Source: Nilaparvata lugens (taxonomy: Eukaryota; Arthropoda; Insecta; Hemiptera; Delphacidae). From it: DNA of 64,000 nucleotides. Position 1 is the first letter of the stretch, and the number at the start of each line of letters is the position of its first letter. A program made the position numbers and the translations under genes. Positions 31,660 to 42,325 of the stretch are shown here, piece by piece. The notes beneath the pieces are model-generated. The model was not told the DNA's origin, searched no databases, and saw nothing but the letters and a program-made list of their open reading frames with translations. The stretch spans positions 66,339,708 to 66,403,707 of the forward strand of contig NC_052508.1 of the NCBI RefSeq assembly GCF_014356525.2, given 5' to 3'.

Positions 31660-32090
31660 TATGTAGTTTTTGTATTTTGGTGTACACTGGTTTTCAAATG
31701 TATAAAATATTATTCCATTATTTCTCATATTATCCATTAGGTTTTGTTAGTTACCAAGTTTCTCTTTATTAATTATTATTAAACGAAAATCCAAATCAAA
31801 TGCTATAAATCACCCTGAATAAATAAGCTTTCTCTTTATTGTTAGTTGTATTACGGTTATCATGACCATATTTGGAATACTGGTGCATGCCTTGTCTCGG
31901 CCAATGGCAGTAGAGCTGAGCTTCTATTGGTCGACAGCTGATGGCCAATCGTAGGGCTTCACCTTCACCCATACTAAAAATACTGTTGCTGGTGGGATAT
32001 TGTCATGTTTGTGATTTTATAATAAATAAGTGATATTTTTTGACAAAATCCTAGTGTTTTTACACTATATATTATTTTGCTCAATGTTCA
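31660..32090 (+). repeat. Family G (CCAAT-rich repeat), copy 1
   Basis: Shares TTTGTTAGTTACCAAGTTTCTC, ACGGTTATCATGACCATATTTGGAA, TCTCGGCCAATGGCAGTAGAGCT, CTATTGGTCGACAGCT and GGGCTTC with copies at 34.3 and 50.1 kb. CCAAT boxes sit at 31901, 31926 (inverted) and 31945. A truncated SINE D is inserted near its left end. The end (GACAAAATCCTAGTG) resembles the foldback at 57.6 kb. Confidence 0.8.
31771..31828 (-). mobile_element. Truncated SINE family D with target-site duplication
   Basis: Only the last ~45 bp of the SINE plus its tail are present. It is flanked by direct 12-bp repeats TTTCTCTTTATT at 31759-31770 and 31829-31840. The sister G copies have this sequence once. This is direct evidence of LINE-driven retroposition. 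Confidence 0.85.
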
Positions 32091-32238
32091 AGCTTTCAGC
32101 TTACTACTAGAAATTACTAATGATGATTGTTGATGAACAAAACTAGTACCTCAAATTATTCTAATAAACCGATAGTTTCGACAATATCGAGCTGTTTTAA
32201 TTTAATATGTTCAGTATTAACAAAAATGGATTAAATTT

Positions 32239-32385
32239 TAGAAAAGTGAAACCATAACCCTATTTCGGACATTTAAAATGTTATCTAAATTTGGGAGAGA
32301 AATAGAACAAGGAGTATCCTTAGTTTTTCTCTCCCGATCAGTGCTACTTTGTAAAAATTATAAATAAATAAAATAGTTGAACATT
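32239..32385 (+). repeat. Family A tail (CAAGGAGTATCCTTAG variant)
   Basis: GAAACCATAACCCTATTTCGGAC, GTTATCTAAATTTGGGAGAG, loop AATAGAACAAGGAGTATCCT, CTCTCCC and AAATAAATAAAATAG. The same loop variant occurs at 46.28 kb on the minus strand. Confidence 0.8.
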
Positions 32386-33065
32386 CAATTTAAAAGGAAT
32401 AAATTACACAAGTTATTCTTTGCCGGTAGTGTCATATTGTAGTTGATAATATTATTTATTCTATTAATTTTTAATTACTTCCATGGCAAATAAATTAATT
32501 TGAATCTGAATAAATGTAGAATATCAATATGACATGATTCCCGCCTGTTTACTCTTAATTGTACACATTCTACTTTCTCGTATATTCATGGCTTTTTGTG
32601 ACCGTGTATTCAATTCGTGTTTTGCTTCCAACTCGCGATACTTGTGTGAAATAGGATTCTAACTCAATTTTGGAAAACTCTGCCGTGTGTTCGTTATCAT
32701 TTATCTTGTTAATTGGATAAACGATTAATTAATTGCTGTTAGTGATGAAATCGAAAATTATTCATTCTTTCATTGATAATTCTTTCATTCATTCATAGTT
32801 GAGAATGGTATTGTATGTATCAATTCATAAATAAATAAATAACACATGAATTATTTGATGTTCAAGTTTTATGGCATTCCATCAACTCAGTTGATTGAAT
32901 CAGGGGAGTCCGATCTCACTAGGCGTCAAATCTGCATCACTGTAGAAATCAATATAAAAAAAACAAATCTGTAGTAGAGAGATGTTTGTTACACTGAAAT
33001 TAGTAGCTTCAAATAACTAATATCTTTCATACCCATTATCAGCAGTATGACTCATTTAATCTCGT
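32386..33065. other. No supported feature
   Basis: GGGGAGTCCGATCTCACTAGGC at 32905 repeats the motif at 15690. Otherwise plain AT-rich DNA. Confidence 0.35.
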
Positions 33066-33232
33066 GAGGTCATGACTTTATAATTTATTGATTCATACAA
33101 TAAGTACATCATCAAAATGAAAAATAAGGTAACCTTGTGCTATTCCTCTCCCAAATTTAGATAAGGTTACAAATAATGAAATGGGGTTAAGTCTTGTAGT
33201 TGTTTACTTCACAAAATTTTCAGTCCTGACAA
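33066..33232 (-). repeat. Family A tail
   Basis: The minus strand reads GTCAGGACTGAAAATTTTGTG, GTAAACAACTACAAGACTTA, GGGAGAGGAATAGCACAAGG, then TCATTTTGATGATGTACTTA and AATAAAT. The right half of the hairpin (CTCTCCC) is lost. Confidence 0.8.
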
Positions 33233-34309
33233 ACAGTAACATGTTTTCCAATTAGGACGCCCAATAGAAATTATCAAATTATGACTATTTGTAATAATAT
33301 TCAATTATCCCTTTCTACTGCAGTATTTTAATTCTTATCCAAACTAAAAATACCTACACCTTCAAACTTTTGAAAATTTGAATACCTATCAATTAACATT
33401 GCATTCATACAGGTGCATTATTGAGTCTAGTTTGAAATCTAACCAACAATTACCACCGAAAAAATCCGCTAACAAAGTCTGGCGCTCGCCACAAATTGAG
33501 ATTAAATTTTTAATTGAATTTCATGTGCAGTAGATGATTTTGTAAGATCTGTGAGATGAATAACGAGCTCTACGAGTTTAAATGGTTGATTAGTAAATTG
33601 CTTGTTCGTGCTTCTTCGTTTACTTTCTCTCTCTCTGTTTCTTTCTTTCTATTTCTTTGTTCTTTCACTCATAATAGTCTTCATAATCATCAGCCTTTCT
33701 ATTGCAGTAATGTAATATTGTAGGCTCTTAGTGTGTGGGTGTGAACTTATGACTTCACCAATTTTCCTCACCATTCACTTCTAAACTTTTTCTTCGGTGA
33801 TGTAGGTCTATTTTTGTTGTATGTTTGTTTGTACCTATTTGTCTTGTATGTTTCATCTTTTTAATATTTCTCAATTTTGTCTCGCATGCTTGAACTTTTT
33901 TCTTCCGTGATGTACTTGTCTTCTATATTTCACCTCTTCAATAATTTTCAATTTTGTCTCGCACGTTTGTATTCACGCATTTCCGATTGTGAATAGGCCT
34001 ACTTCCAAACTTTTTAGAACATTCCCTTCCCTCATCTCAATCATCTATAAAAATAACTAATTTGGATCCTCTTGAAACAGTTGAAGGCTGGGCCTACTTC
34101 CTTATAATATATGACAAGTATATTTTTTGTACCTTCTAACGTGAAGGTATTGTAACATCCCTACTATAGTTTTGGGAAAGAAAACTTAGGATAGAAAGTT
34201 GTTTGTAAAGTCAAGTTCTGTAGTATTTTAACAACTTTTCAAAGAAGGGGGTTCCTTACTTGCTTCCTCTCAATACTCTCTGTTCTTTTATTGGGTTTAA
34301 TGAGAAAGA
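33233..34309. other. No supported gene; small tandem repeat
   Basis: At about 33780-33990 a ~120-bp stretch is duplicated imperfectly (AACTTTTTTCTTCCGTGATGTA, TTTCAATTTTGTCTCGCA.G). A TTTCTTTC tract is at 33620-33665. Confidence 0.5.
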
Positions 34310-34930
34310 ATAGAATATACTATTTGAATTCATTCTATTATTTTTGAAATACTATTTCCCATATTATCCTTCAATTTGGTTTTGTTAGTTACTAAGTTTC
34401 TCTTTATCGGTTGTTGCCTAACGGTTCTCATGATTATATCTATCTACAATATAATAAAGAAAAGAATATTGTTTTATACACCACGTAGGGGATAGGAAAT
34501 TCACGCATGACGCATCATCACGTCAGAACTACTGGACTGATTAACTTGAAATTTGCATATTGATTATTAATTCACCGAGGATAGTTATTTTATATGAGGA
34601 TAGGCGTATTTTAAATTTTTCAAGATTTCAGTAGGTCAAGTTTCAGTTTGTCATGTTTTGAAAAAGACCCTTGCGGAGCACGGGTTTGGAATATTTGGGC
34701 GTGTCGTGTTTCGGCCGATGGCTGTAGAGCTTAGCCTTTATTGGTCAACATATAATAGCCAATCATAGGATTTCTCCCTCACTATTCTTCGGCTGCTCTA
34801 TGTTTTAGCTTTCAGTTTACTAGAGATTGATATTAGTATAACAACCTGATATTAGTAACTCAAATTGTATTAATGAATTAGTGGTTTTGACAAAATCAAG
34901 TCTTTTTCATTTAATATTTTTAATATCCAC
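34310..34930 (+). repeat. Family G, copy 2, split by a Helitron
   Basis: The left part at 34310-34442 (GTTTTGTTAGTTACTAAGTTTC, CTAACGGTTCTCATGATTATAT) and the right part at 34687-34930 (TTGGAATATTTGGGC, TTTCGGCCGATGGCTGTAGAGC, TATTGGTCAACA, AGCCAATCATAGG). Two of three CCAAT boxes survive (34740 inverted, 34759). A family E Helitron sits in the gap. Confidence 0.8.
34443..34686 (+). mobile_element. Helitron family E inside family G
   Basis: Starts TCTACAATATAATAAAG and contains ACGCATCATCACGTCAGAAC. The hairpin ACCCTTGC-GGA-GCACGGGT is intact, but the terminal CTAG beyond it is lost or altered. Confidence 0.78.
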
Positions 34931-35540
34931 TCATGCCTCAAAATTAATGAAGATGAGTCATAATTGTCTCTTGTACGTCAATTTAAAAAAAATATAATCC
35001 AGTTGCGTCTGGAAATAATTATTTTTACTACAAGAAACTGAGTGAGGAAATTTTTATTGATGAAATGAGATAAATATAATGATAGGAGCTAAGAGTCGAA
35101 TGTAGTTTGTATCGGTTCAGAATATTCTATGGGTATCTACTATGGGTATCTATGGGGTATACCAAGATCCAGTTGTTCACAATGATATAATTTCTTCGGA
35201 AATTTCTCATTCTCGTAACGATTCTTGCGTTACAGCTAGATTTTGTTATCTGATCAATATAAATTTGTTCATGACTTTGAAGCCGGGACACTCCAGTTCG
35301 TTCGTTATGTAGCTCGCAACAACGATTTTGTAATGTGTTTAGTTTTTGTGCAACAGGGCATTGTACTCTCAGTTTTTGTGTGGATTCATTTTTACGGCAA
35401 TTATTATAATCCGACAAAAACCGTTGCAAAATTCCCAATCCACGGACACAATGCACGAGTTGCGCAAGCGCAAAGATAGGCATTATGTGTCAGGTATTAT
35501 TATTACTACTCACATCTCGCAAATTGTTCACGATGTTTAG
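34931..35540. other. Unique stretch with two unassigned frames
   Basis: Frames at 35127-35483 (minus, 118 codons) and 35243-35479 (plus, 78 codons) overlap. Neither has a motif I can name. The plus frame has the faint look of a decayed transposase N-terminus in mixed frames, which I cannot support. Higher GC near 35380-35480. Confidence 0.2.
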
Positions 35541-35865
35541 GTGTATAGTGGCAGAAGAAGATGGAGAAGAAGTCTGAGGAAGAAGAAGAAGAAGAAGAAG
35601 AAGAAGAAGAAGAAAAAGATAAGGGAAAGAAGAAGAAGGGAAAGAAGAAGAAGAAGGGAAAGAAGGGGAGGAAGAAGAAGAAGAATAAGACTGAAGAAGA
35701 TGAAGAGGAAGAAGACTGAGGAGGATGAGGAAGAAGAAGGTGAAGATGAGGAAGAAGAATAAGAAGAAGATGATGAAGATGAAGAAGGAGAAGTTGAGGA
35801 GGAAGGAGACTGAGGAAGAAGGAGAAGGGGTAGAATAAGAAGTAGAAGTGGAAGAAGAAGGAGAA

Positions 35866-35900
<35 letters not shown>

Positions 35901-36150
35901 AGGGGAATAAGACTGAGGAGGGAGAAGGGGAAGAAGAAGAAGAAGAAGAAGATGTAGAAGAGAAAGAAGAAGAAGGAGAAGAAAAATACTGAGGTAGAAG
36001 AATACGTTGAAGAGGATGTAGAAGATGTAGAAGAGGAAGAAGAAGAAGAAGAAAAATACTGAGGAAGAAGAAGACGTTGAAGAGGATGAGACTGAGGAAG
36101 AAGTAGAAGAGGTAGAAGGAGAAGTAGAATGAGATTGAGGAAGAAAAAGA
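35541..36150. repeat. GAA/GAG-rich polypurine tract
   Basis: About 600 bp of almost only A and G on the plus strand, with local repeats (GAAAAATACTGAGG, GTAGAAGAGGAAGAAG). The Ser-rich 238-codon frame on the minus strand is low-complexity translation, not a gene. Confidence 0.95.
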
Positions 36151-36265
36151 AGAAGTTCAGTAGAAGAAATTGGATTCGAATTGATCAAGTGAAGAACATA
36201 ATCCACTTTCTGAGCATGTATATAATTTGTGTATTATGGATCGTAAAATAAAAAATATATACATC

Positions 36266-36615
36266 GTGTCCCACGAACAGGTTTACACGTTCAATTTTAT
36301 TTTACCTGCCCATTCATGCACCGAACGTTCTAAAATTTCACACAGTTTACAAAGTAGGTTCTAAAATAATCTAGGGAAATTTCAGCTCCTTAATTTTCGT
36401 AGGAACAAAATGGCGGCATATTGATAATTTAACCAATTCGCTTCCTAGAAAAATTTATTACTGCTGTCATTTTGTTTCTACGAACGTTAGGGAGCTGAAA
36501 TTTCCCCAGAATATTTTTAGAACCTACTTTGTAAACTGTGTAAGATTTATAAAAGTCCGGTGCATGAATGGGCACGTAATATTAAATTGAACGTGTAAAC
36601 CTCTTCGTAGGACAC
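36266..36615. mobile_element. 350-bp foldback MITE (GTGTCCCACGAA ends)
   Basis: The ends GTGTCCCACGAACAGGTTTACA and TGTAAACCTCTTCGTAGGACAC pair. Arms continue through GGAGCTGAAATTTCC, GTTCTAAAA and TTTTGTTCCTACGA. The centre is about 60 bp. One copy only. Confidence 0.85.
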
Positions 36616-37432
36616 TGTGTATATAATGAGCATAGCTCAACAGTTTGATGAACAGCGAAATACACGTGTTAGTGGCGCATAAGTCTGTACGCATTTTATT
36701 AATAAACTTTAATAAACAATATAGTTGACAATAGTTTATCCATTTATGTAACATACTTGCCTTCACTAAATTCTATCATGCTCTTTCCCCGTATAATAAT
36801 ATTCTTAAGCCGCTTGTTGGCGTCTACGTTTATCGTCATTTCCTAGCTTTGAAAGCATTGCATGTTTGAATAGAGTCTCAATTTCATAGAACTAACTTAC
36901 CAATTGCTGAGAAATTGTAATAAATTTTAATGCTCTTGTAGAACTAACTCAAACCGATTGCAAGGAAATTGTAATAAATTTTGATGCGTTTGCTCTTTAG
37001 TGTCGTAAACCTAGTATTTCAGTTATAATTTTCGCACGCCTGCCATGCAATTTTCATCATTTTTTTGTTGTTCCGGTGGGAGATGCAGTAAATCTTGTCG
37101 GTTTCGGTGAGTGCTCTCATCTCTCAGCTGAAATGGTTGCAGTTTTATGACTGAAAGGCCTTTCGAATTAGAGGATAACTGACCGCTTCTGCAGTAACTG
37201 CGTGAGCGGAACTAGAGATACTGATACACTGTGTGGGTGATGATAGAACTGAACAATTGTTCGACATACAAGCTTGGCAAACATGTTTGCTGAGGGGCTC
37301 AGAGACAAACATTTTAAAAATTTTGGACAATCATTGTTTGTCAAACAAAAAATTACTGTTTTTCCAAACATTTCAAGTGTTTGCTGTAAAACATAAAACC
37401 TGTTCTCCCCACTTACAAATATTTTGTTTGGT
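36616..37432. other. Spacer with weak exon-like signal
   Basis: GTCGGTTTCG|GTGAGTGCTCT at 37098-37118 is a good donor consensus. An ATG in GCCTGCCATGC at 37044 opens a frame reading MQFSSFFCCSGGRCSKSC up to it. This could be a first coding exon or chance. CAAACATTTT-type repeats begin at about 37260. Confidence 0.2.
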
Positions 37433-37590
37433 GACGCGTCCACACTGGCCACGAGCAAACATAATAAAATTTGCCTAAAATGTTTCAACAAACATAGCCA
37501 CGGGCAAACATTGTTTGTCAAACATAATAAAATTTGCCCAAACTGTTTCAACAAACATGTTTGACGAACATTTGTTCAGTGTGGACAGGG
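37433..37590. mobile_element. MITE-like element (CGTCCACACTG ends)
   Basis: GCGTCCACACTGG at the left and CAGTGTGGACAGGGC at the right form short inverted ends. Inside, CCACG.GCAAACAT...TTTCAACAAACAT occurs twice in tandem. Confidence 0.55.
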
Positions 37591-38289
37591 CTGATGGAAT
37601 TGTAGAAAAAGAGGTCTGATAATAAAGTTGAGAAGTATGCAATGGGTCTTGCAAGACCTGGCAAATATTTGTCATTTGTGATAAAGAATCGATAAAGAAG
37701 TAGTTGAGGGTGAATAGATGTGAAGTAGAGTAGGAAACGTATTATGATGATCCAGATGAAATAATAATGTGATAAAGTGTAAGAAGAGGAGGAAACAAGA
37801 CGAAAGAGAAGGAAGAAGATGAAGAGAAAGCAGAACAAAACGTTGAGTAGAAGGTTTAAGGTAGAGTAGGGAAAGTGTAATGGTAGGGATGATGATGAAA
37901 TAATGTGAAAGATATGTTAGAAGTAGAAAGAGGAAGATGAAAAAGAGGAAGCAGAAAGAAAAGAAGAAGATGATGATGATGATGATGACCATATTGCTGA
38001 CAGGAGGAGAAGAATAGGCTAGTCAGTAGGAAAAGTATACAGTAATGATAAAGATGAAAATGTAAAAGAAGTAAAATTATAAAGTAGTAGTAGAAGAAGA
38101 ACAAGAAGAAAAAATTGAAAAAAGGATGGTAGGAGAGAAGAGGAAGAGAAGAGGAAAAGAAACTAGAAGAAGAAGAAGAAGAAGATGATGATGGTATGGT
38201 AATAATAGGTCAAGAAGAAAAAGAAGGAGATGATGATGTGATGATGTTGTTGATGATTTGAGAGGAAGAAAAAACAATCTTTTTTTATG

Positions 38290-38985
38290 ATATACAGTAT
38301 TATGAAATTATTATAATATAAGTGTGAGGGTCAAAGACGAGACTAAAAAGAACCAAAGAGGAGAAAGAAGAGAGAAAGAGGAAGTGGAAATGAGTGAATC
38401 AGATGACAACGGATATGAGAACGACAGTGAAGAGAGAAGGATGGAAGAATGATCGTGATAAATAAGAAAGGAGAACTAACAAACGAAGACAGAGACTGTA
38501 TCCATTATATATTCATTATTTATTGACTGACATTTGTCTCATTCTCTTTAGTCTCTAAGTTAGCCAGTATTGCTGCTATCTAGTGACAGAATTCAGAACT
38601 AGTTATTCTCTGTCAATCAGGCTCGAGTGGCGGAGCTTGGAAGCGTGCCTTATCAGTGCTTGCTTGCCATTGGTCCGCAGTTGAAACTGGCGAACCCTTG
38701 TAGAGAATGATTCATTATCAGTTCTTTCCAAAGGACCCTGCATGATGAGGTTATGATTTTGTGATAATTTTAGCGAAATATATGCAGTCCGTAATATATA
38801 TAATATTCATCAACATTAAAATTTATCGTTCAATATATAATTCTAATTATCTTGTAACTTTTTGGATGTATTTTGGAACGTCCAATAGATGTGGTACTCA
38901 TCTACACTAAAATTTTTCGGTTCAATTCTAATTATTCTTTTGTAACTTTTTGCTGGATGTATTTGAAAGTAGCATGAAGAAGAAG
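38290..38985. repeat. Dispersed inverted duplication, copy 2 (partner 11.39-12.09 kb)
   Basis: The reverse complement of the 11.4-12.1-kb unit, in the same block order (GGGTCAAAGACGAGACTAAAAAG, CAGAACTAGTTATTCTCTGTCAATCAGG, GTGCCTTATCAG, CCATTGGTCCGC, AAAGGACC.TGCAT). A small extra duplication (CATCTACACTAAAATTTTTCGGTTCAATTCTAATTAT) is present only here. Confidence 0.8.
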
Positions 38986-39075
38986 AAGAAGAAGAAGAAG
39001 AAGAAGAAGAAGAAGAAGAAGAAGAAGAAGAATAAATAGAAGAAGAAGAAGAAGAAAAAGAAGAAGAAGAATTCG
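38974..39075. repeat. AAG microsatellite
   Basis: Nearly pure GAA triplets bordering the duplicated unit, mirroring the TTC tract at 11.39-11.43 kb. Confidence 0.97.
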
Positions 39076-39378
39076 ATTGAGAAGGAGGAGAAGAATAAAA
39101 CAGAGTAGACAAATTGAAGACGAGGAGGAATTCGTTAGAGAAGAAGATGGTGATGATGAAGATAAAAGCGAACCAGCGAAAAAGTAAGTCGAAGAAAATT
39201 AGTTGAAGGTTAGGTAGGAGAATACATAAGAAAAAGATAATTTGGGGGAAACAAGAACATGATGATTATTGAAAACGAAAGTGGTTAATAAAAAAATCAG
39301 AATTGGACAAATAAGATTAAAACGCAAAAGAATATATGATGATTTAGATGAAGGTGGCTATGAAGGAGAAGAAGAAGG

Positions 39379-39800
39379 AAATATAGATTATGATAACAAA
39401 TGAACCCTATATATTTCTACGTTGAAAAAGGGGAAGAAGAATATTAGACAAAGATGAAGAAGATAAAGCAGAAGACTGAGAAGCGGAAAGAAAAAAGAAG
39501 AAGAAGGTGAAGAAGAAGAAGAAGAAGAAGAAGAAGAAAGTGAAGAAGAAAATATAGATGATGACTACAGAACCCTATATCTTTTTATGTTGTAAAAGGT
39601 GAAGAATTATTAGACAGAGAAGAAGAAGAAGAGGGTGATGAAGAAGAAGAAGAAGAAGAAAAAGAAGAAAAAGAAGAAGAAGGTGAAGAAGAAAATGTAG
39701 ATGATGACTACATAACCCTATATCTTTTTATGTTGAAAAAGGTGAAGAATTATTTGAAAGAGAAGAAGAAGAAGAGGGTGATGAAAAAGAAGAAGAAGAG
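39379..39800. repeat. Tandem array, ~145-170-bp unit, three copies
   Basis: AATATAGATGATGACTAC...ACCCTATATCTTTTTATGTTG...AAGGTGAAGAATTAT starts at about 39379, 39550 and 39693. The units differ mainly in GAA-tract length. Confidence 0.88.
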
Positions 39801-40060
39801 TGTGAAGAAGGAGAAGAAGAAGCAGATCATTGCGTGATCTGCAACCATTAGAAGAGCTTCAACGGTTCTCAGAGATGACCTGAAATGAGAAAAGATCCAG
39901 ATTGACTTTAGAGTGAGATGGACTGTCCAAGACTGAATGAAACAGATAAGGATGGAAGTAAGGCGCAGACAAGATTAGCGAGGGTGTAGACGAGAAGGAG
40001 AGAGATTGATAAAGTAATAGGAGAGTGTGACGGAGTGACAGAGACAGAGATTAGCGGTCT

Positions 40061-40399
40061 GTAAATAGTAAGGTGTTTCATTTTTCCAAAGTGGATAGAT
40101 GGAAAAGTGTGGTCATTGCCTCGTGAAAATCCGTTCTAGTTGTAATGCTGATTGCATCATTCCTAGGCGCTCTTAGCACAGGATTAGGAGAAATCCGTTC
40201 AAGATCTGTCACTTTTTGCTCTTTCTGTCTCTCTTTATCCTCTGTTGTTTGATAGTGACCATTCCACGATTTTCTATCTAAAGCGGCCTCGCGATTTCAT
40301 CACATGCATCTCTTCAATGGAGCTGAATCGAGCGGAGAAATTTAACGAGAGCGTTTTTTGTGGGATTTATTGAATAACTGCAGCATTTTGCTTTGTTAC
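40061..40399. other. No supported feature, moderate GC
   Basis: Unique sequence with CTAAAGCGGCCTCGCG at 40279. Similar CTAAAGCGG strings occur at 56406 and 57418, without longer similarity. Confidence 0.3.
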
Positions 40400-40550
40400 G
40401 TCATTTGAAGTGAACAACTACAAGACAACCTATTTCGGACTATGTGTAACCTTATCCAAAATTTGGAGATGAATAGCACAAGGTTACCTTATTCTTTCTC
40501 TTCCTATCATTTTGATGATGTACTTATGTAAGATAAAGAAATAAATTTCG
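40400..40550 (+). repeat. Family A tail
   Basis: TGAAGTGAACAACTACAAGAC, TATTTCGGACTATGTGTAAC, a decayed hairpin (TTTGGAGATGAATAGCAC...TCTTCC), GATGATGTACTTATG and AATAAAT. Confidence 0.85.
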
Positions 40551-40569
40551 AATGTTGAGATTTCGCTTC

Positions 40570-40787
40570 TATAGTAAGGTCCACGTTATAATGACAGTAT
40601 TCGATCAACTTTGGTTTTGCTATCCTTGTCTATCATTCGACAAAGCCGGGGTACTATCCTTTTCTAGGTCCACAACGATGCCAATTATGTTTTTGACAGT
40701 GTAGAAATATAATTAATTAATGCAGAGAATCGGCATCGCTATTCTTCTATCGTTATTCACTGCCATTGTAACGTGGACCTCACTATA
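40570..40787. mobile_element. MITE family C, copy 5 (internally deleted, 218 bp)
   Basis: Ends TATAGTAAGGTCCACGTTAT and GTAACGTGGACCTCACTATA. The interior keeps GCTATCCTTGTCTATCATTC but is mostly different or deleted. Confidence 0.82.
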
Positions 40788-40849
40788 GTTGGCTATTATT
40801 GAAGTTCGATACCTTCTTTACAAACCTATAATTTCTATTATTACGTTGT

Positions 40850-40965
40850 CATTGTAGAGTGCCGAAATATGATAGACTCATTATCAATATACAGTTTTAA
40901 AGAAACAGTTTTGGCTTTAAGCCTGTTGTTTCTTTCCCAATCATTCATAGTTGAGAATTATTGTC
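40850..40965 (+). repeat. Family A' tail fragment
   Basis: AAACAGTTTTGGCTTTAAGCCTGTTGTTTCTTTCCC is the A' hairpin region with a diverged loop. Confidence 0.5.
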
Positions 40966-41029
40966 TTTTTTCTTCAGGGTTACTTTCAATTTAAATAGAA
41001 ATATAAATCTCAGTACCCTTTTAATATAT

Positions 41030-41700
41030 TTCGCACCTAGAGCAGAAAATGAGATTTTTCCGGTTCGAAATCGGTTTTCAAGTCGAGGCCGTAGGCCGAG
41101 GACTAGAAAAGATTGAGAGCCGGAAAAAACATTTTGCCCGTGGTGCGAACGCTATGTTTTGCCACACACAAAAATAAACAATATATATATGTGAGAATTA
41201 GTTGGTTACTAAGCACTTCCGAAAGCAGAAGTGGAAGGTGATAGCTCTAGCAAATCTGAGGTAATCTGAATATCAGGAAATTGTCCAAGTATTTTTATTT
41301 TTTATTGTGATTTGTCTAAATAACCTAAAAGATGATGTTCAATTTTGTGGGAGGTTGAGTTTATACTATTTTATTCTTTCAAATGACAATAAGATGATAT
41401 TATTTAAATGTTTTAATTATTGAATAATGAACACAAATAATGAAAAGTTTTTTGATCAGCTGTTTTTTGATCACCTTTCTTAGTTCCATGTTAGCGGCTG
41501 GAAAGGATACTCTTTCCGGCCTAGGCCGGAAAGAAACCTGTTCTGACGTCAGACGAGAGTCGTCTGCAAACAATTTCTTTCAGATCTACGTAGGGACTGG
41601 AAAACAGCTGCTTTCTGTGCAGTGTGGCGATAATTATTTTATCACAACATGTTTTGGACATTGATGTCATTCTCATTTTCATGTCCGAATATCTTTTGAT
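41030..41700. other. Possible single-copy repeat with CpG-rich palindromes
   Basis: GAGGCCGTAGGCCGAGGAC at 41077 and the perfect palindrome TCCGGCCTAGGCCGGA at 41516 stand out in AT-rich DNA. A 74-codon frame (41440-41664, plus) starts with a hydrophobic, signal-peptide-like stretch. It has no recognised family, lies across these palindromes and ends in a low-complexity context, so I do not call it a gene. From memory this stretch resembles a dispersed planthopper repeat. Confidence 0.3.
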
Positions 41701-42084
41701 AAAATAATTTAAAAGGCTACAGAGATTTATATTCCTATTTTGAGAATGATATTGTATGTGTAAATAAATGAATGAATAAATAAATATAGAAAGGCTATGA
41801 CCATATTATTTGAATGAAATCATAGCAGTATTTATCCTATGGTTGCTTTCTCCAAAGCTGTTTCAACTATTAAACTAACTTTCAACTGTTTAACCCAACT
41901 AATTCAACTAGGTCAACACGTTTAATCAATGTATGGTCACACTCATTAAAATGTGTTTAAATTAAGTCAGCTGATGGTTTAAACTAGAATATTCCAGTTC
42001 AACTTTTTTGGAAGAAGCTACTCCTTATCTTACTAATTTATTGTTTCCTCATACCAATATTATCAAGCCTGAATATAGATACTT
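41701..42084. other. No supported feature
   Basis: Contains AAATGAATGAATAAATAAAT at 41764, a retroposon-like A/T tail, and several TTCAACT words at 41850-41920. Confidence 0.35.
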
Positions 42085-42325
42085 AATTCTTTATTGAATA
42101 AGTTGAGTACATCATCAAAATGATTGGGAGAGAAAAAATAAGGTAACTTTGTGCTATTCCTCTCCCAAATTTAGATAAGGTTACACAAAGTCCAAAATAG
42201 GTTGAGTCTTGTAGTTGTTCGCTTCACAAAATTGTCAGTCCTTAATTATTTTCACAAAGTAGATTTTTCAATTTAGATGCTTCAAAACCAAACATAGAAG
42301 AAATATTTCACATTATTATCACAAA
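42085..42325 (-). repeat. Family A tail, near full length
   Basis: Minus-strand order: AATGTGAAATATTTCTTCTATG, TTTGAAGCATCTAAATTG, GGACTGACAATTTTGTGAAG, ACAACTACAAGACTCAACC, hairpin GGGAGAGGAATAGCAC...CTCTCCC, then AATCATTTTGATGATGTACTC and AATAAAG. With 43.76 kb it defines the ~245-bp family. Confidence 0.88.

Larger units (their letters stand above)
37600..40060. repeat. 2.4-kb polypurine-biased block
   Basis: The plus strand is strongly A+G over most of this span, with GAA/GAT triplet tracts, interrupted by the non-purine body of the duplicated unit at about 38.5-38.97 kb. Hydrophobic Leu/Phe frames on the minus strand (37548-38277) and the Ser-rich frame at 38843-39112 are products of the bias. 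Confidence 0.85.

Noticed and set aside
35127..35483. Overlapping 118- and 78-codon frames on opposite strands, possible transposase remnant
   Set aside because: I could not match a motif in any single frame; the resemblance needs several frame changes.
35490..36206. 238-codon Ser-rich frame on the minus strand, the longest in the window
   Set aside because: It translates a polypurine tract; no domain, and composition follows the DNA bias entirely.
41440..41664. 74-codon frame with an N-terminal hydrophobic stretch as a secreted peptide
   Set aside because: It crosses GC palindromes of a probable repeat and shows no cysteine framework or conservation I can see.
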